Shown: positions 31,508 through 42,612 of the stretch, piece by piece
Numbering within the stretch: position 1 is the stretch's first letter
How the letters are laid out: each line of letters begins with the position of its first letter
DNA from: Craspedostauros australis
Lineage: Eukaryota; Bacillariophyta; Bacillariophyceae; Mastogloiales; Achnanthaceae
Reading direction: 5' to 3'
DNA length: 64,000 bases
Assembly (NCBI GenBank): GCA_026770025.1
Contig: JAMXDE010000005.1
Coordinates: forward strand, 930,001-994,000
The notes under the pieces: model-generated
What the model saw: only the letters and a program-made list of their open reading frames with translations
Told to the model about the DNA's origin: nothing
Database searches by the model: none
Made by a program: the position numbers and the translations under genes

Positions 31508-32503
31508 TCACAGAGAATCCATGTCCGCCAAGATCGCAAGCAGATCATCATCATTCAGATCTTCTTCCACCGCCACAGCTGTTTGATCGTCGGTCGCAGT
31601 TGAGCTCGCAGCATCCGCACCACCTCCCTGCGTTGCCTGCCCTTCGAATGCCGTCGCCACAGCTTCGGGATCCACCCGATTGGACTCGTCGTCACGTGGA
31701 TGCGGTGGGTTCAACCAGAACGATCCAGGTGTCGCGATATCATCCATGCAGATCGATGACCAATCGATGTCCACGATACCATCCGCAAAGTCATTGTCCT
31801 GCAAGCACAGCACGCGCGTTCCGACAAACCGTGCCGCGCGGCACTGATCAGTTGTGGAGCATAGCACGACGGTGTGCTTTGGCTCAGGTGGACGTTCCGG
31901 ATCCGCTGCCTTTGTGCCGAATCCAGATGAACCGCCAAACCCTTTGGGTTGCACCGTGATGGAAGACAACGCCTCCAGCAGGTCGCGCGGATTCGGTGCG
32001 GGTTGTTCTGCGATCCGGATTGTCATGCCGGCATCGGATATCATCGTTCTTTGCTCGTTGTACAAGTCGTTGTCGTCGTCTTCGTTGCTGCTGTTGTCTT
32101 GGATATGATCCGTGATGAAGATGATCTTGGTGGCATCTCGTTGGCATTCATCCACGAGGTACTCCACACCGTCCAGGAACTCTGCTTGCGACGACGACAC
32201 GAAGATGCTATCTTCACCATAAAACACGAGCGCTTCGACCAAGTCGATGTTGCGGACCATGCGAAGTTGTGTAGATCGTGTGCATGGTGAATGGAGCTGC
32301 CGATGACGCTGCCCTGCGTGAATGAGAGCCGTGCCGGCAGTATCCAAGCCGCATGTCTGTGATCGAGTGAATGGCGACCTGGCAGTCGCTGTGCTTGTTG
32401 ATGCCGTTATCCGTCTGGTCACGTCATTGTGCGCGACATGAAACGCACGGACTGCGCAGAGATGCAATGCCGAAGTGACCGTCACGTAGTTGACAAGCTT
32501 CAT
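31508..32503 (-). CDS. Unrecognised 331-residue protein with secretory/plastid-like N-terminus
   Basis: The ATG at 32503 is chosen because a signal peptide starts there (MKLVNYVTVTSALHLC, then AVRAFHVA). The AF after the cleavage region resembles the diatom plastid motif, and a Ser/Thr/Arg-rich transit-like stretch follows. The frame extends upstream to 32602 with no such logic. The mature part begins about residue 85 with VEALVFYGEDSIFVSSSQAE, then FLDGVEYLVDECQRDATKII and FITDH. This could be a degenerate HAD-like fold, with a first strand ending in GED in place of DxD, but that is a guess. TVVLCSTTDQCRAARFVGTR and VLCLQDNDFADGIVDIDW form a second alpha/beta block. The C-terminus is acidic (VEEDLNDDDLLAILADMD). 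The neighbouring minus-strand FHA-RING gene is upstream. Confidence 0.65.
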   Translation of the reverse strand: MKLVNYVTVTSALHLCAVRAFHVAHNDVTRRITASTSTATARSPFTRSQTCGLDTAGTALIHAGQRHRQLHSPCTRSTQLRMVRNIDLVEALVFYGEDSIFVSSSQAEFLDGVEYLVDECQRDATKIIFITDHIQDNSSNEDDDNDLYNEQRTMISDAGMTIRIAEQPAPNPRDLLEALSSITVQPKGFGGSSGFGTKAADPERPPEPKHTVVLCSTTDQCRAARFVGTRVLCLQDNDFADGIVDIDWSSICMDDIATPGSFWLNPPHPRDDESNRVDPEAVATAFEGQATQGGGADAASSTATDDQTAVAVEEDLNDDDLLAILADMDSL

Positions 32504-33054
32504 GGCTGCTGGCAATGCATGGGATGGGCAATGATGTGGAGTTGTGGTTTGTCGGTGCAATGGAGCCGGCGGCGAAAAGATTGAGTTGCGGTGCGCGTTC
32601 ATTTTGTGCGAGGGATCTGTTTGTTGATCTCAGAGATACGTAGAATGCCATGCCAAGCTAGAGAAGGAGAGCCGACGGTTTCGACACATGTCTGCGTGCT
32701 TGTGACATCCACTCTGAAGGGTAAGGGCGCAGCCGGCATGAAGGCCACCACCAAGGAAAGGCAGAGAGTCTGAATAACAGCTGGCTGCTACAAATGTCTA
32801 ACTCCCTCAATTATTGCAGACGTGAGATGGGCGATCCATAGCATCAGCTGAGCACTGCCAAGTTAGCATAAAGTAGAATACTCTAGTACAAGTAGAATAC
32901 CTGTGTGTGCCTTTGAGGGTGCTTGTGAGACTGCGTGTGCCTGTGCGTGTTGCTAAGTGAAAGGTGTGGCGTGATGTGATGCGCCTTCCATGAACTTCTG
33001 ACCATTGCGTCGTAAAAGCGCAAACGATAGGACCACGCAGAGAAGTCATGGGGG
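32504..33054. other. Intergenic spacer between two minus-strand genes
   Basis: About 550 bases with the promoter of the 331-residue gene and the 3' untranslated region of the FHA-RING gene. TG-rich repeats (TGTGTGCCTT...TGCGTGTGCC) lie near 32900-32950. No gene is seen. Confidence 0.55.
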
Positions 33055-35654
33055 CTAGTCATCGATGCAGATGGCATCGTCGGCAGATCCTGAACCTCGT
33101 GGTTCTGGCTCGGCTTGCATCATAGCTGGAGGGTAGCGCTGCGTGCGGAAGGCGAAGTGCTGAATGGCATTACCGGATCGACCGTGATTCCGGCTTCTGC
33201 CACTGCCGTTGTTGGCGTTGCCGTGGACATAACCACGTCCTCTTGTGCCCATGGCGGCGGTTGTTGTAGTGGAGGCACCAGTGGCGAACAGAGAGTTCCT
33301 TTCGCTAATCTCGTGCAGCATGGCGGTTGTCGTTGTTGTCTGTGCCACGGGTTGGCTTAGATCGATGGTGGCGGCTTGCGGTCCTGCTGCTGCGCCAGCG
33401 CTGTGCAGGATGGCATTCATTGGGACGCTAGCCACGGTTGCCGTTGTCGTAACAGGAGTGAACGGCATGCCCTGGGAGGGGAAAGGAAGTGCAGCGTTCA
33501 TGATTTCATGGAACTCTCGAAGGGGGTCCAGACCAGCTCCGAACCTTGATCGTAACCCGTACACTTGACGGGTAGGCTGCGAGGTGCTGTGATGTGGCGG
33601 CTTCGACGCCATCTTCTTTCTTCGTTTGTGTTGTCGTTCTCTCTGATGGATCGTAGCAAGGTGGCAGATAGAGGAAGTTGATGATGATGGGCAAGTGACA
33701 AAAACGGAACGAGGGGAGTTTGAAGATGGACGATGGAAAAGAATGTGAGCACGAGTGTGATTGTGTGTTGAAAGTCGTGGTTGGGATCTTGCTGCACACA
33801 TGCAAAACACACACAGCGCAACACAACGCAGTTCAATCCAACACGCGAAGATGGAGCAGGATAATACGCCTCCACAATCTGTATGGTACGTACCGATCTT
33901 GCAAGCTCCCGCAAACGAGATTCGTAATGCTTGACATCTGCCGAGTCCAGCAAACCGGGAATCTCCGCCAGTATTCCAATCAGATTTTCAGAACGTCGAT
34001 CATGGATCTTGTTGCTGATGGCCTGCCTGCAATTTGGGCATTCCTGGAGCTGCAGCGCGCACTTTTCGCAGAAGGAGTGACCGCAAGGAATCAAGGTTGT
34101 GGAGTTGCATTGGATTTCGAGACACACGCTGCACTGCACGCTGTCAGCGAGCTTCTTGATGATGTCGGGCTGCAGCAAGATGGGCTTTCCGTCTTCACCT
34201 GCTTGCTTGCTTGCGTTGGCTGCGGCAGCGACGGCGGCGGCTGTCGGTGATAGCTTCTTTGGCCTTCGTCCCTGCGCAGGTTTCTTCTCATCATCAACTT
34301 CTACCTTGACCATGTTCATAACACGCTTGCGACCCTTTCCTGCCTTCGGCGGTGCAACAGCGGCGACGGTGTCGACATCATCAGCATCGGCATCCGCATC
34401 AGAAGCTGAAGGTGGGTCACGTCTCGTTGGCGGCTGCTTCACTTTCCTTGACGAAGGTCCTCCTGGGGACTTTCCTTCGTCGCGTGCGAGCTGAGCCTTT
34501 TTGGCGCGCCGTTCCCTCTGCCTCTTACTTCTGCGAGAAGGATCAGCGGCTGGCTTGGAGTCTGCCTTGGTTGACCTCGACTTGGATGCGGAGTCGGCTG
34601 GGGCGCTTTTCAGTGAAGCCGTTGGGGGTTTCTTGCGCTCCTTGGACGGTTTCACGACGATGTGTGTGGTTGGCGCTGACGATGTTGATGGGCGTGATGA
34701 AGGGAGGGAGGCCACGCCTGTAGGCGTTGCTTGAGAGTCAGTGCAGCTGCCGGAGTCGGAGGTGACTCGGGCTGCCGCAGCACTTTCGTCAGCAGTGCGT
34801 GCGCGATCAACGTCTTCACCATCGTTGGGGAAATCCTGTTCGATCTCCACTCCGTAGCCGTAGAAGTGATCTTGACCAAAGGAGAAGGTGTCGCCAGAGT
34901 CGAGGACTTTTGTTTGGCCTCGATAAGCGTTCCAGAATTGACCGTTGATGAAGACTCTGCATGGTCTGTACGAATCGTCCTCATCTTCATCCTCTGGCTC
35001 TGTTTCTTCGTCGCTGTCGGCGACGGCACCACTTCGCGCACCAGCCCAACTGTTTTTGGAGGCATCGGCCTTTCGCTTGCGTTGTTTGTGGTCGATGGAA
35101 TCGATCATGAGCGTGAGGGTGACCTTGTTCGGAGGGCATTGGTGGAGTGCAAGTTCCTCGTTGTCTTGCTGATCTCGCACTATCTCCACCCTCGCGACCT
35201 GTTTGGGGATGGTGATGTCGTCTATGCCGCTGATCACGTTGCTTCCCAACACCACACTGTTCTGCCTCGTCCGCACAAACTCTGTCTCGTCGTCATCAGT
35301 ATCAGCATCCGTATCAGCATCGGCAGCACCGTCCGGCTGTGCTCTCGTTTGTGATTGAGGAAAGGGTTTGTTCGAGATAGTGCTCGATGCTTGTTTCGAT
35401 GGCGCTCCGCTTGCGGAAGGTCTGGTGCTCCTGATCTCGAACGTGGGTCTTTTGGTGAGAGAAGGGCGGAGACTTTCTTCGAAGAAGCCATCCTGAGTCG
35501 GGATGAGACGAAGGAGACCAACGGCTTGGGTCGCAGAGTCCGTGTGTGCAGCATCCCTGGTCGATGCTGATGCCGCAGCGCTGGCTGCCAAAGCCTGAGC
35601 TCGCTCTCGCTTCACCTTGGCGCTTGCGCGTTTTGAATTCTTCCCGCTGCCCAT
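33055..35654 (-). CDS. FHA-like and RING finger protein (putative nuclear E3 ligase)
   Basis: Exon 1 (35654-33894, 587 codons) and exon 2 (33642-33055) are joined phase 0 by GTACGT...TCAG (33893-33643), giving 782 residues. A divergent forkhead-associated domain spans about 125-285: VVLGSNVISGIDDITIPK, VARVEIVRD, then CRVFINGQ and KVLDSGDTFSFGQDH. It is split by a Lys/Arg/acidic insert. A long Lys/Arg/Ser/Ala-rich, probably nuclear, linker follows. The RING finger is at 508-542 (CSVCLEIQC..., CGHSFCEKC, CPNC), C3HC4 in order. Exon 2 is mostly Thr/Ala-rich with an RG/GR stretch and ends in ADDAICIDD. FHA plus RING recalls CHFR/RNF8-type ligases that read phosphothreonine in mitosis or DNA damage, but here the order and insert differ. 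Orthology is not claimed. Confidence 0.78.
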
Positions 35655-36630
35655 TGTGGAGCGTGTCTGCGAGTGTCACACGAGGTTAGTCGGCGTGAGC
35701 CTGCTCTTCACGGGAACTCTCAGCTTCGTTTCTTGGTGCGTTGAGATGGAGAGCAGCAGCACGAGGACGCAACAGTGATATGGATGCCTATGTGAAACTC
35801 GTTTGGTCCTGGCAATCGCAGTCTTTTGGGGCAGGTTGCTGATTCCTTCTTGACGATGCTCTGTCTTTTGGACTCTACAAGTACACTGTTCTGCACGCTC
35901 TTGTGGCTGTTTGGTGATCTACGAGCTGTTGGAGTGGAGAAGCGCAGTCGCTGCCTTGGTTCTTTGCGTTGATATGTTATCGAATTTGTGACGACGATCG
36001 GGAGTATGTGGACTTGGGCCACAAAGTTGTTGTGCTGCCTCCTCTTGGGCTCTCTCTTGACCTTTCGAGCTCCGACTCCATGCGAACTTGGGCGTGTTCC
36101 GTCGTTTGCAGACCACCGCGAAGTCCTCTCCCAGGAGCGCAACCGCGGTTGGTTTGTCTGTGTGTCGTCTCAGCAAGAGTTCCCACACACTTGCACATGG
36201 TAAGACTTCCTCTGTTCACACAGAGAACAAGAGACGACGAGGCATGGCGGTGCTCGCGCACTTCGTGCGTACAACTGCAGCGAAGTGGCAAAAGAACCGG
36301 AAAGAGTTTTTTGGGCGTTTCAAAACTCCTGGCGACGGACAGGCATCGGCCTTCCCGAATGCTGTCAACGCGGCTCCCGAAAACAATGGAGTTCGATGAA
36401 ACTTCTCGCCACACGAACGCGCGGTGGTTTGGGTACGACGAGGAGATGATGGTTGGAAGTTTTGTTGAGCAACCCCAAGGCCCATGGTCACAGCGAAAGT
36501 GCGCATCGTGATGGTAATCGTGTGGCCACGACAATTCATCGAAATTCCAATCTGCGAAGATCTGAGATCATCTTGGAGTTGGGACTGGAGTTGGAACTGG
36601 GGTTGGTGAAAACAGATCGCCCACGCTGCC

Positions 36631-36662
<32 letters not shown>

Positions 36663-36704
36663 CTATAATAGCTTAGATTATATTATAGTATTACAGTCTG
36701 CTCT
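35655..36704. other. Intergenic with (GA)n run
   Basis: About 1 kb upstream of the FHA-RING gene and downstream of the ARMC6-like gene. ORFs of up to 185 codons exist on both strands over the same bases (35969-36534) and none shows a domain, so no gene is called. A GA microsatellite lies at 36631-36658, just beyond the ARMC6-like stop codon. Confidence 0.55.
36631..36658. repeat. (GA)n microsatellite
   Basis: Fourteen uninterrupted AG dinucleotides, in the presumed 3' untranslated region of the ARMC6-like gene. Confidence 0.97.
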
Positions 36705-38423
36705 CTAGTCGTATTCACGCCGGAAGTTGGACTTGACTTTGCCGAACTCTTCCGTCCCACGGGTGAGGCTGCCGTCCACGTTCACTTTGTACATGGTCAC
36801 CTCGCAGCCAAGATCTCTCAGGGCGGCGTACGATTCCTCGACGCTGCCTTGGTGACGTCCGCAGATGTTGCGCAGAACGTTCTCGACGCTGGAATTGTCG
36901 AGGATCGCCGTCTTTTCTGCTTCGGACAGACGACTCACGATGTTGCGCACGGCCAGTGCGCATTGCCGCTGCAGGGAGACCTTGCCGGGGAAGCGCTCCA
37001 TCATCTGCACCAGCACGGTCATGCCGTTGGCATTCAGTATCGATCGGGCATTGTTGGGTTCGCGCAAGGCCATGGCCGTGAGAATCCCGCAGCCGTTCTC
37101 TTGGACGGAAGCATGGGCGCCGTGCTCCTGCAGGACATGGAGGATCTCGCCCAGGGAGGATCTGCAGACGGTCGTCTTGATCTCGTCGTTGGCGCAGAGG
37201 TTGCGCAGCAGACCGAGGGTGCTGGCCACGACCGCCGGATGATCTGGGAAGTTCCGCAGGCTGGCATGGATGGTGTCCAGGATTCCCAACGCCACCATGT
37301 TCTGGACCATGTCGTTATCAATCGCGATCACGCGCAGCGCCGACATGAAGGCAGATAGAAGATCGGCTGAATCGTTTGCGCTTTCATCATCAGTAGCAGC
37401 GGTGGTAGCATTTGCCGCAGCACCATCATCGCCGTCATTCTTTGCGGCGCTGCCGGACGATGCGACCGTCATCGACAGTCGGTGCAAAGGCGGCAACACG
37501 TTGTGCTTGTGCAGTTCCAGCATGGTGGCGTGCGCGCTCGATACGATCGGTTCCTCGCCATCTTGTGGAGCGGGTTCCGCAGAGGATTGGAACGTGCCCA
37601 GCACCCGCAGCAGAAGGCACAATTCCTTGGCGCGCTGCAAACCACTTACGACAGAAGCTGCAAGTGGCTCGTTCTCCTTCGTTTCGATATCTGCTTTGCA
37701 GTTGGTGCGCAGCACGTTGACGATCATGTCCATTCCGTCGCTGCCTTCCTCGCGATAGTCGAGCAATGCTTGCACGATTGCTTTCTTGTTTGGTTCGCAG
37801 AAATTGCAGATCGAACGTGCCAATTGGAACAGCATGACTTGCATTTCGTTGTGCTCCTGTTGTTCCCCCTGCTGCTGGTCTTGAGAGGATGATGAATCTG
37901 CTGCTGCGATGGATGCTGCCAATCGCCCGCACCATGAATGCTGGATGATGGGCATCAGTTGCTGTCGCAGCTGCCGGGTGAGCGGGTGCTGATCGGATGG
38001 CAGCATCTGCAAAATGAAGTCAATTGCGTGCTGCAGTTTGCCATGCTGATTTTGGTAGTCCTCATCGTTGAACGCCCTGTGAATGATGGTCTCCGATGAC
38101 TGCAGAAACAGAAGGAGGATGTGCTGCGCCGCACGCCGTCTCTGCAACGTGAGCTCTCCATCCCGCAGCCCACCGAGCAACGCAGATGCGTCGGAGCTGC
38201 CATTGGCAGCCATCGACGACTTGACCACCGTCTGCCATTGACGCTCCGCCTTGCCAATGTCCGAGTTGGGATGCGTGAGGGTGAGATGCTCCAACGAAAT
38301 GAGACCTGCAGATGCCGACTGCCGCAGTTCCTTCGCGGTTTCCTCCACCGCCTGGTCGTCATCGTACTCAAACAGCTCCTGGCTTTCCAGCAGCGTCTCG
38401 TCGAAGTACTCCTGGGAGATCAT
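36705..38423 (-). CDS. Armadillo-repeat protein, ARMC6-like
   Basis: A 572-residue single-exon ORF. ATG 38423 is chosen because the protein starts MISQEYFDETLLESQELFEY followed by DDDQAVEETAKEL. This matches the conserved ARMC6 N-terminus, in which ISQETFD is followed by an acidic helix. The frame extends upstream to 38594 with leader-like sequence. Helical armadillo-type repeats fill the C-terminal two thirds, for example STLGLLRNLCANDEIKTTVC, LQEHGAHASVQENGCGILTA and SLQRQCALAVRNIVSRLSEA. An acidic/Ala linker lies near residues 330-370. The end (EVTMYKVNVDGSLTRG) is typical of the family. The molecular function of ARMC6 is poorly defined; the repeats are protein-binding scaffolds. No targeting signal is visible. 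Confidence 0.8.
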   Translation of the reverse strand: MISQEYFDETLLESQELFEYDDDQAVEETAKELRQSASAGLISLEHLTLTHPNSDIGKAERQWQTVVKSSMAANGSSDASALLGGLRDGELTLQRRRAAQHILLLFLQSSETIIHRAFNDEDYQNQHGKLQHAIDFILQMLPSDQHPLTRQLRQQLMPIIQHSWCGRLAASIAAADSSSSQDQQQGEQQEHNEMQVMLFQLARSICNFCEPNKKAIVQALLDYREEGSDGMDMIVNVLRTNCKADIETKENEPLAASVVSGLQRAKELCLLLRVLGTFQSSAEPAPQDGEEPIVSSAHATMLELHKHNVLPPLHRLSMTVASSGSAAKNDGDDGAAANATTAATDDESANDSADLLSAFMSALRVIAIDNDMVQNMVALGILDTIHASLRNFPDHPAVVASTLGLLRNLCANDEIKTTVCRSSLGEILHVLQEHGAHASVQENGCGILTAMALREPNNARSILNANGMTVLVQMMERFPGKVSLQRQCALAVRNIVSRLSEAEKTAILDNSSVENVLRNICGRHQGSVEESYAALRDLGCEVTMYKVNVDGSLTRGTEEFGKVKSNFRREYD

Positions 38424-40616
38424 GGCTTGTCGTTCTTGTTTGTTTCTCTTTGCTGTTGTGTTTGTTGCTGCGATTGCTACTCTACGAGTGCGACTATGAT
38501 GAATGCTGTTGTGGCTACCGTTGCTCTTTGTTCCGAGAGGCACGTTTCGATTGTGATGCTCTCTTTTGTGGCCTCGCGACATTGGATGATCCACTTCCCC
38601 GTATCATCGGCGTGTTGGGAGGCACACGAACCGCGGTGCACAGTGCGGTGCGCGGTGTCGTGTCTTCGTGCACATGTGCTCATTGTTTGGCGAACAATCC
38701 GCCTATTCTAGTCGCTTTAGTCTAGATGTTGGAAACTTGGTCGTGGTGGAACAAGTCGAAACGTGTCCACCAGGCTATGATCGAGAGCAGACGCCAAATA
38801 CGATTGCGTGATGGACAACAACCCAGGCGGCATGTAACCACGAGCAACTCGCGTTCTTCATCGCACTTTGTTCCTTCATGAAGCTGCCACACGGATACGA
38901 CTACACGTAGCTCGCAGTCTGGCATCCTCTCTGCCCCGACCGTCTTCACAGATCACTTTCAACGTTTCATCATGCGATAGCCAATCTGCTCCTTTTGACA
39001 AAGAGCAGAGCACGGCGCAGCATGGAGGAGTAGGAGAGGACAGTGCTGCATAACTCTGAGCTGTCGGACTCTTAGACAAGGGTCTCAGTGCCCCATTTCG
39101 CCGACTGCCTTCGAGGTGAAGTCTGGATGGTGCGATTCTGCTCTGGTTTGATGCGGTCAGACTCTTGGGCTGACTCCTCGGTTTGCGCAAGAGCGTGACG
39201 AGCCCATCTCGCGTTTGCGTCTCGAGATCCAACTGGAAACGACTCGGAGCAAAAAGGAAACCGATCACCACCGAACTGCTTTCGTCGTGCTTTGCGCATG
39301 ACGTGGATGGTGGAACGGAAAATAACAGCTGGACAGCCACAACGCGCGGAATCCGCAGCTGGTGTTCTCGGTACATTTTTCCACTTTCGACTAGATCGAC
39401 TTGCTGCTGGACTCTCTCTTCATGACGTGTCATCCGATTGTAGGCAGTGTATTTGCGCTTTCAGCTCACAACAATTCTCCGGCGTTGGTATGCCCCTCCC
39501 GAGCGATCGGAATTTGGTCAATATGCATAAACACCACCCTCCACTTTGTACCATAACTATCAATCACTGGTGAGGATCCAATCAGCCAACGACTTGTTTC
39601 CATTCACGTGGCGATGATTCTCTGTTGTAGGCTGCCTACTCAGCACAAAAAATGATGTAGCGACGAAATCAGCCAAGATAGAGCACCACATCTGACAAAC
39701 CCACCACCGCCACCTCGCCAGCGAGCCACGGAGAATGGCCAATGAGTTGGTCGACAAGAACATGGCGGCTGGTGTTTTCCTTTCCTCTCATCCGTCCCCC
39801 GTAGCTTCCATGCCTTTGGCCATCTTGGGAGAAGGTCTCTCGGGCGATTGACCGCTGACGACATAGAGGCACATCATACAGACGAGTAGAGTGCTTGTAG
39901 AGAAGGCGTTGTTGGTGCTACAGCTGTCGATCGTTGACCAACACAACCGACTGAATCACAAGGACAAGACGGAAGAGGGACGTGGAAGCAGACAGCCGGT
40001 TTGCCACCACATCAAGAGACCACAGATCAGTGTTGCCGGTCGTGGAGTTGGCCTCGGACCTCCGTCTGCATCGTCGCTATTCTTCATCGCAGCAGCACGG
40101 CAAACATCAAACAGCTCATCGTCGCTTTCGTTGTAGGAGCTGCAGACAGTGGAAGACGTGTCACCAGCATCGCCTACATCATCAGCCATAGCAACAGCAG
40201 CAGTCGAAGCATCAGCCATAGCAACAGCAACAGCAACAACATAAGACGCAGAGCACATCGCCCCATCCCACAAAGACAATAAGGCAACCGTCAGCTCCTT
40301 CGCCACCTTTCGCAAAGCAGAGTCACTGCCCGGCTTCCACTCGAACCACAAGCACCGTCAGCTACGAATACACGTTCGAGAAGAGTCCATCAGTTGGATT
40401 GCCCTTTGGCGCTTTCGCTCAGCTTGGATTCAACGTTCGTTCCATCCGACTCAGCACACAGTATACTCTGGACTCATCTCGTATTGGATCGGAGACAGCG
40501 AGGGAAGCTTCGACGTGGCTATCATAACTTCGGTCGGTACAGAACATCGAACCAGTTTCAGCATCAGCGGTTGGATACAGTTGTCGGCGTAGTTGCAACA
40601 GACAGAGGATAGGTAG
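38424..40616. other. 2.2-kb divergent intergenic region
   Basis: It lies between the ARMC6-like gene (-) and the ankyrin gene (+), and should contain both promoters. From about 39990 to 40600 the plus strand becomes CA/AGC-rich, as 5' untranslated leaders do elsewhere in this window. ORFs of 185 codons (38876-39433, -) and 131 codons (39956-40351, -) are open but show no domain, and I do not call them. Confidence 0.5.
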
Positions 40617-41666
40617 ATGAATAAACGAGGACTTGACGGCATCAGCAGCAAAAGCAGCATGACGAGCATCCAGAAACCAGAAGACAAGCCGGTGGTCCTT
40701 GGGAATCATGATCGGCAACAACAACATGGGGAGGCGCAATTTGGACACCAGACGCAGAAGCAGCAGCTATCTGTCCTGAGTGGGCACACCGTAACCACCC
40801 ACGACGAGTCTGATGAGGCAGGGAATGATGACGACACAGACTCCACCACCAGCTCCAAAGACAGCGAACCCACGCCGAAGAGGGTCAGATCGAACACGGA
40901 CCTGACCCTCCAAGACATCAACGGTTCGGGGCATGGAAAGGGACAGGGCCAGCCACAGTCAAAAGGCAAAGAAGCGGCCATCGACATCAAGTGGCAACGC
41001 ACCGTCGTGCCATCCAAGGACAACAGCGGCGTGCTGGAAATCCTCGTGCAGGATCCGGAAGATGGTCTCCCGCTCCCCAATCCCGCCGACGACGACATGA
41101 ACCCGACGGACTTCCTGGTCCGTCTGGTCGAGCTCAAGTGGGACACCACCCTCGAAACGAAGAAGTCCTTCGATCTGGAAGGCTTCTTCGTCCAGTCCAC
41201 CGACGAGCAGGTGGCCGCCTACACGACGGAGATCGTCACCGCCGTGCGCACCAACAACCTGGAGGATCTCAAGAAGCTCTACGCCAGCGGAAAGCGCGTC
41301 GACTGCTTCAACCGATTCGGCGAGTCCCTCCTCAACATGGCATGCCGACGAGGCTTCAACGACATCGTGCAGTTCCTGCTCAAGGATGCCCTCGTGGCGC
41401 TGCGCGTGCGCGATGACTGCGGCAGAACGCCGCTGCACGACGCATGCTGGAATCCTTCGCCGCTCCTGGACATCTGCAAATGGATCATCCAAAGAGAACC
41501 GGCCCTGTTCCTCATCGCGGACAAACGGGGATTCACGCCATTCATGTACGCGCGTCCGGAGCACTACGGGATCTGGAGACAGTTCCTCTTCGACAACCGC
41601 CATTACCTCAAGGTCCTGTCCTACGAGGAGATGAAGTCCACGCTGGCGGCGGCGCCAGCGCAATGA
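40617..41666 (+). CDS. Ankyrin-repeat protein, 349 residues
   Basis: Single exon. The first 145 residues are disordered, rich in Gln, Ser and Asp, with TPKRVRSNTD as a possible phosphorylation site. The middle (FLVRLVELKWDTTLETKKSF) leads into about four ankyrin units: YTTEIVTAVRTNNLEDLKKL, RFGESLLNMACRRGFNDIVQ, DCGRTPLHDACWNPSPLLDI and KRGFTPFMYARPEHYGIWRQ. Single-domain ankyrin proteins of this shape are numerous in diatoms and their partners are not known. Codon use is GC-ending (CTC, AAG, ATC) in the repeat part. The C-terminus is short and helical. There is no membrane segment or targeting signal, so a cytosolic or nuclear protein-interaction role is inferred. Confidence 0.82.
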   Translation: MNKRGLDGISSKSSMTSIQKPEDKPVVLGNHDRQQQHGEAQFGHQTQKQQLSVLSGHTVTTHDESDEAGNDDDTDSTTSSKDSEPTPKRVRSNTDLTLQDINGSGHGKGQGQPQSKGKEAAIDIKWQRTVVPSKDNSGVLEILVQDPEDGLPLPNPADDDMNPTDFLVRLVELKWDTTLETKKSFDLEGFFVQSTDEQVAAYTTEIVTAVRTNNLEDLKKLYASGKRVDCFNRFGESLLNMACRRGFNDIVQFLLKDALVALRVRDDCGRTPLHDACWNPSPLLDICKWIIQREPALFLIADKRGFTPFMYARPEHYGIWRQFLFDNRHYLKVLSYEEMKSTLAAAPAQ

Positions 41667-42612
41667 ATGGCAAGGGAACAACGATGCGAATCCAACAGAT
41701 CCTCGAGATCTCGCATCCGCCATGCATCGCCAGCACTACAATGAGGAGGATACCATGACGCGTACATAGCACAGTAATATAACAGGTAGCACTCTGTTTG
41801 ATATAATACATCCAGACATGGGTAGAGTGCACATTCAAGGCAAGCAGATGAACCTGGAACGCTCCCACGAAACCTAATTTGCGTAGCACAACACCTGACG
41901 AGAGTAATACATCCCGCGGCAACAAAGTATAGCACTCCTCCAACAGAGGGGAATTCGAGATGCAAGCCTGAGTCCGTGCGCCAGAGGAACATCAGCAACT
42001 TTCTCCTCTTCTCAACACTATTGAGTCATCCGGTGCCATCGCAACGAAGGATCTTCGTCGCCAATCCACCTAACACCGCCATGGAGGTTACCAAACGAAG
42101 TCACGCTATCCTTCCCTTTCGTGGAGGAGAAGATTGTGGAGCCAAATCGTGTTCTCCGAGTCAGTTCATTCCACGTTTCATGCAGTCGGTCTAATCATAC
42201 TTGTTGTGCACCGAGGGTGAAGGACAGACCGCGGCCACAAAATCAACCAAAGAAAAAATGGAGAAAGACAAATGCACAAACGAGAAAACAAACGACCGAT
42301 GTCCATCCCCAACCAACGAAGTCTCCATGAACAAGGCATCGACCATGAACATCGACGTCCACAAGCGGAGCCATCATCTTTGACAGCTTTCACACGATAC
42401 CCAAAAGGAAGAGAGATTGACAGAGCGACAGAGCGACAGAGCGTTAGATCCACGGAGTACCGAATAGAACCAGCAACGCCGTTGGTACTACCGTCAACAA
42501 GTAGCAGCGAACCTCAGGCCACAGCCAACTCCGCTGAGATACAAAAGATACGTCGCGATCACAAGACTTCATCGAACAAGCATCCATCAATCAAAAGGAG
42601 ATACTCGACATC
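41667..42612. other. Intergenic and leader region upstream of PRL1
   Basis: About 950 bases; no gene is supported. Sequence from about 42180 onward is A/C-rich like other 5' leaders here, with a short GACAGAGC repeat at 42418-42443. Confidence 0.55.

Noticed and set aside
35969..36511. 180-codon ORF upstream of the FHA-RING gene
   Set aside because: An overlapping antisense ORF of similar length and no recognisable protein features.
38876..39433. 185-codon minus ORF between ARMC6-like and ankyrin genes
   Set aside because: Arg/Ser-rich translation without domain, in the presumed promoter region.
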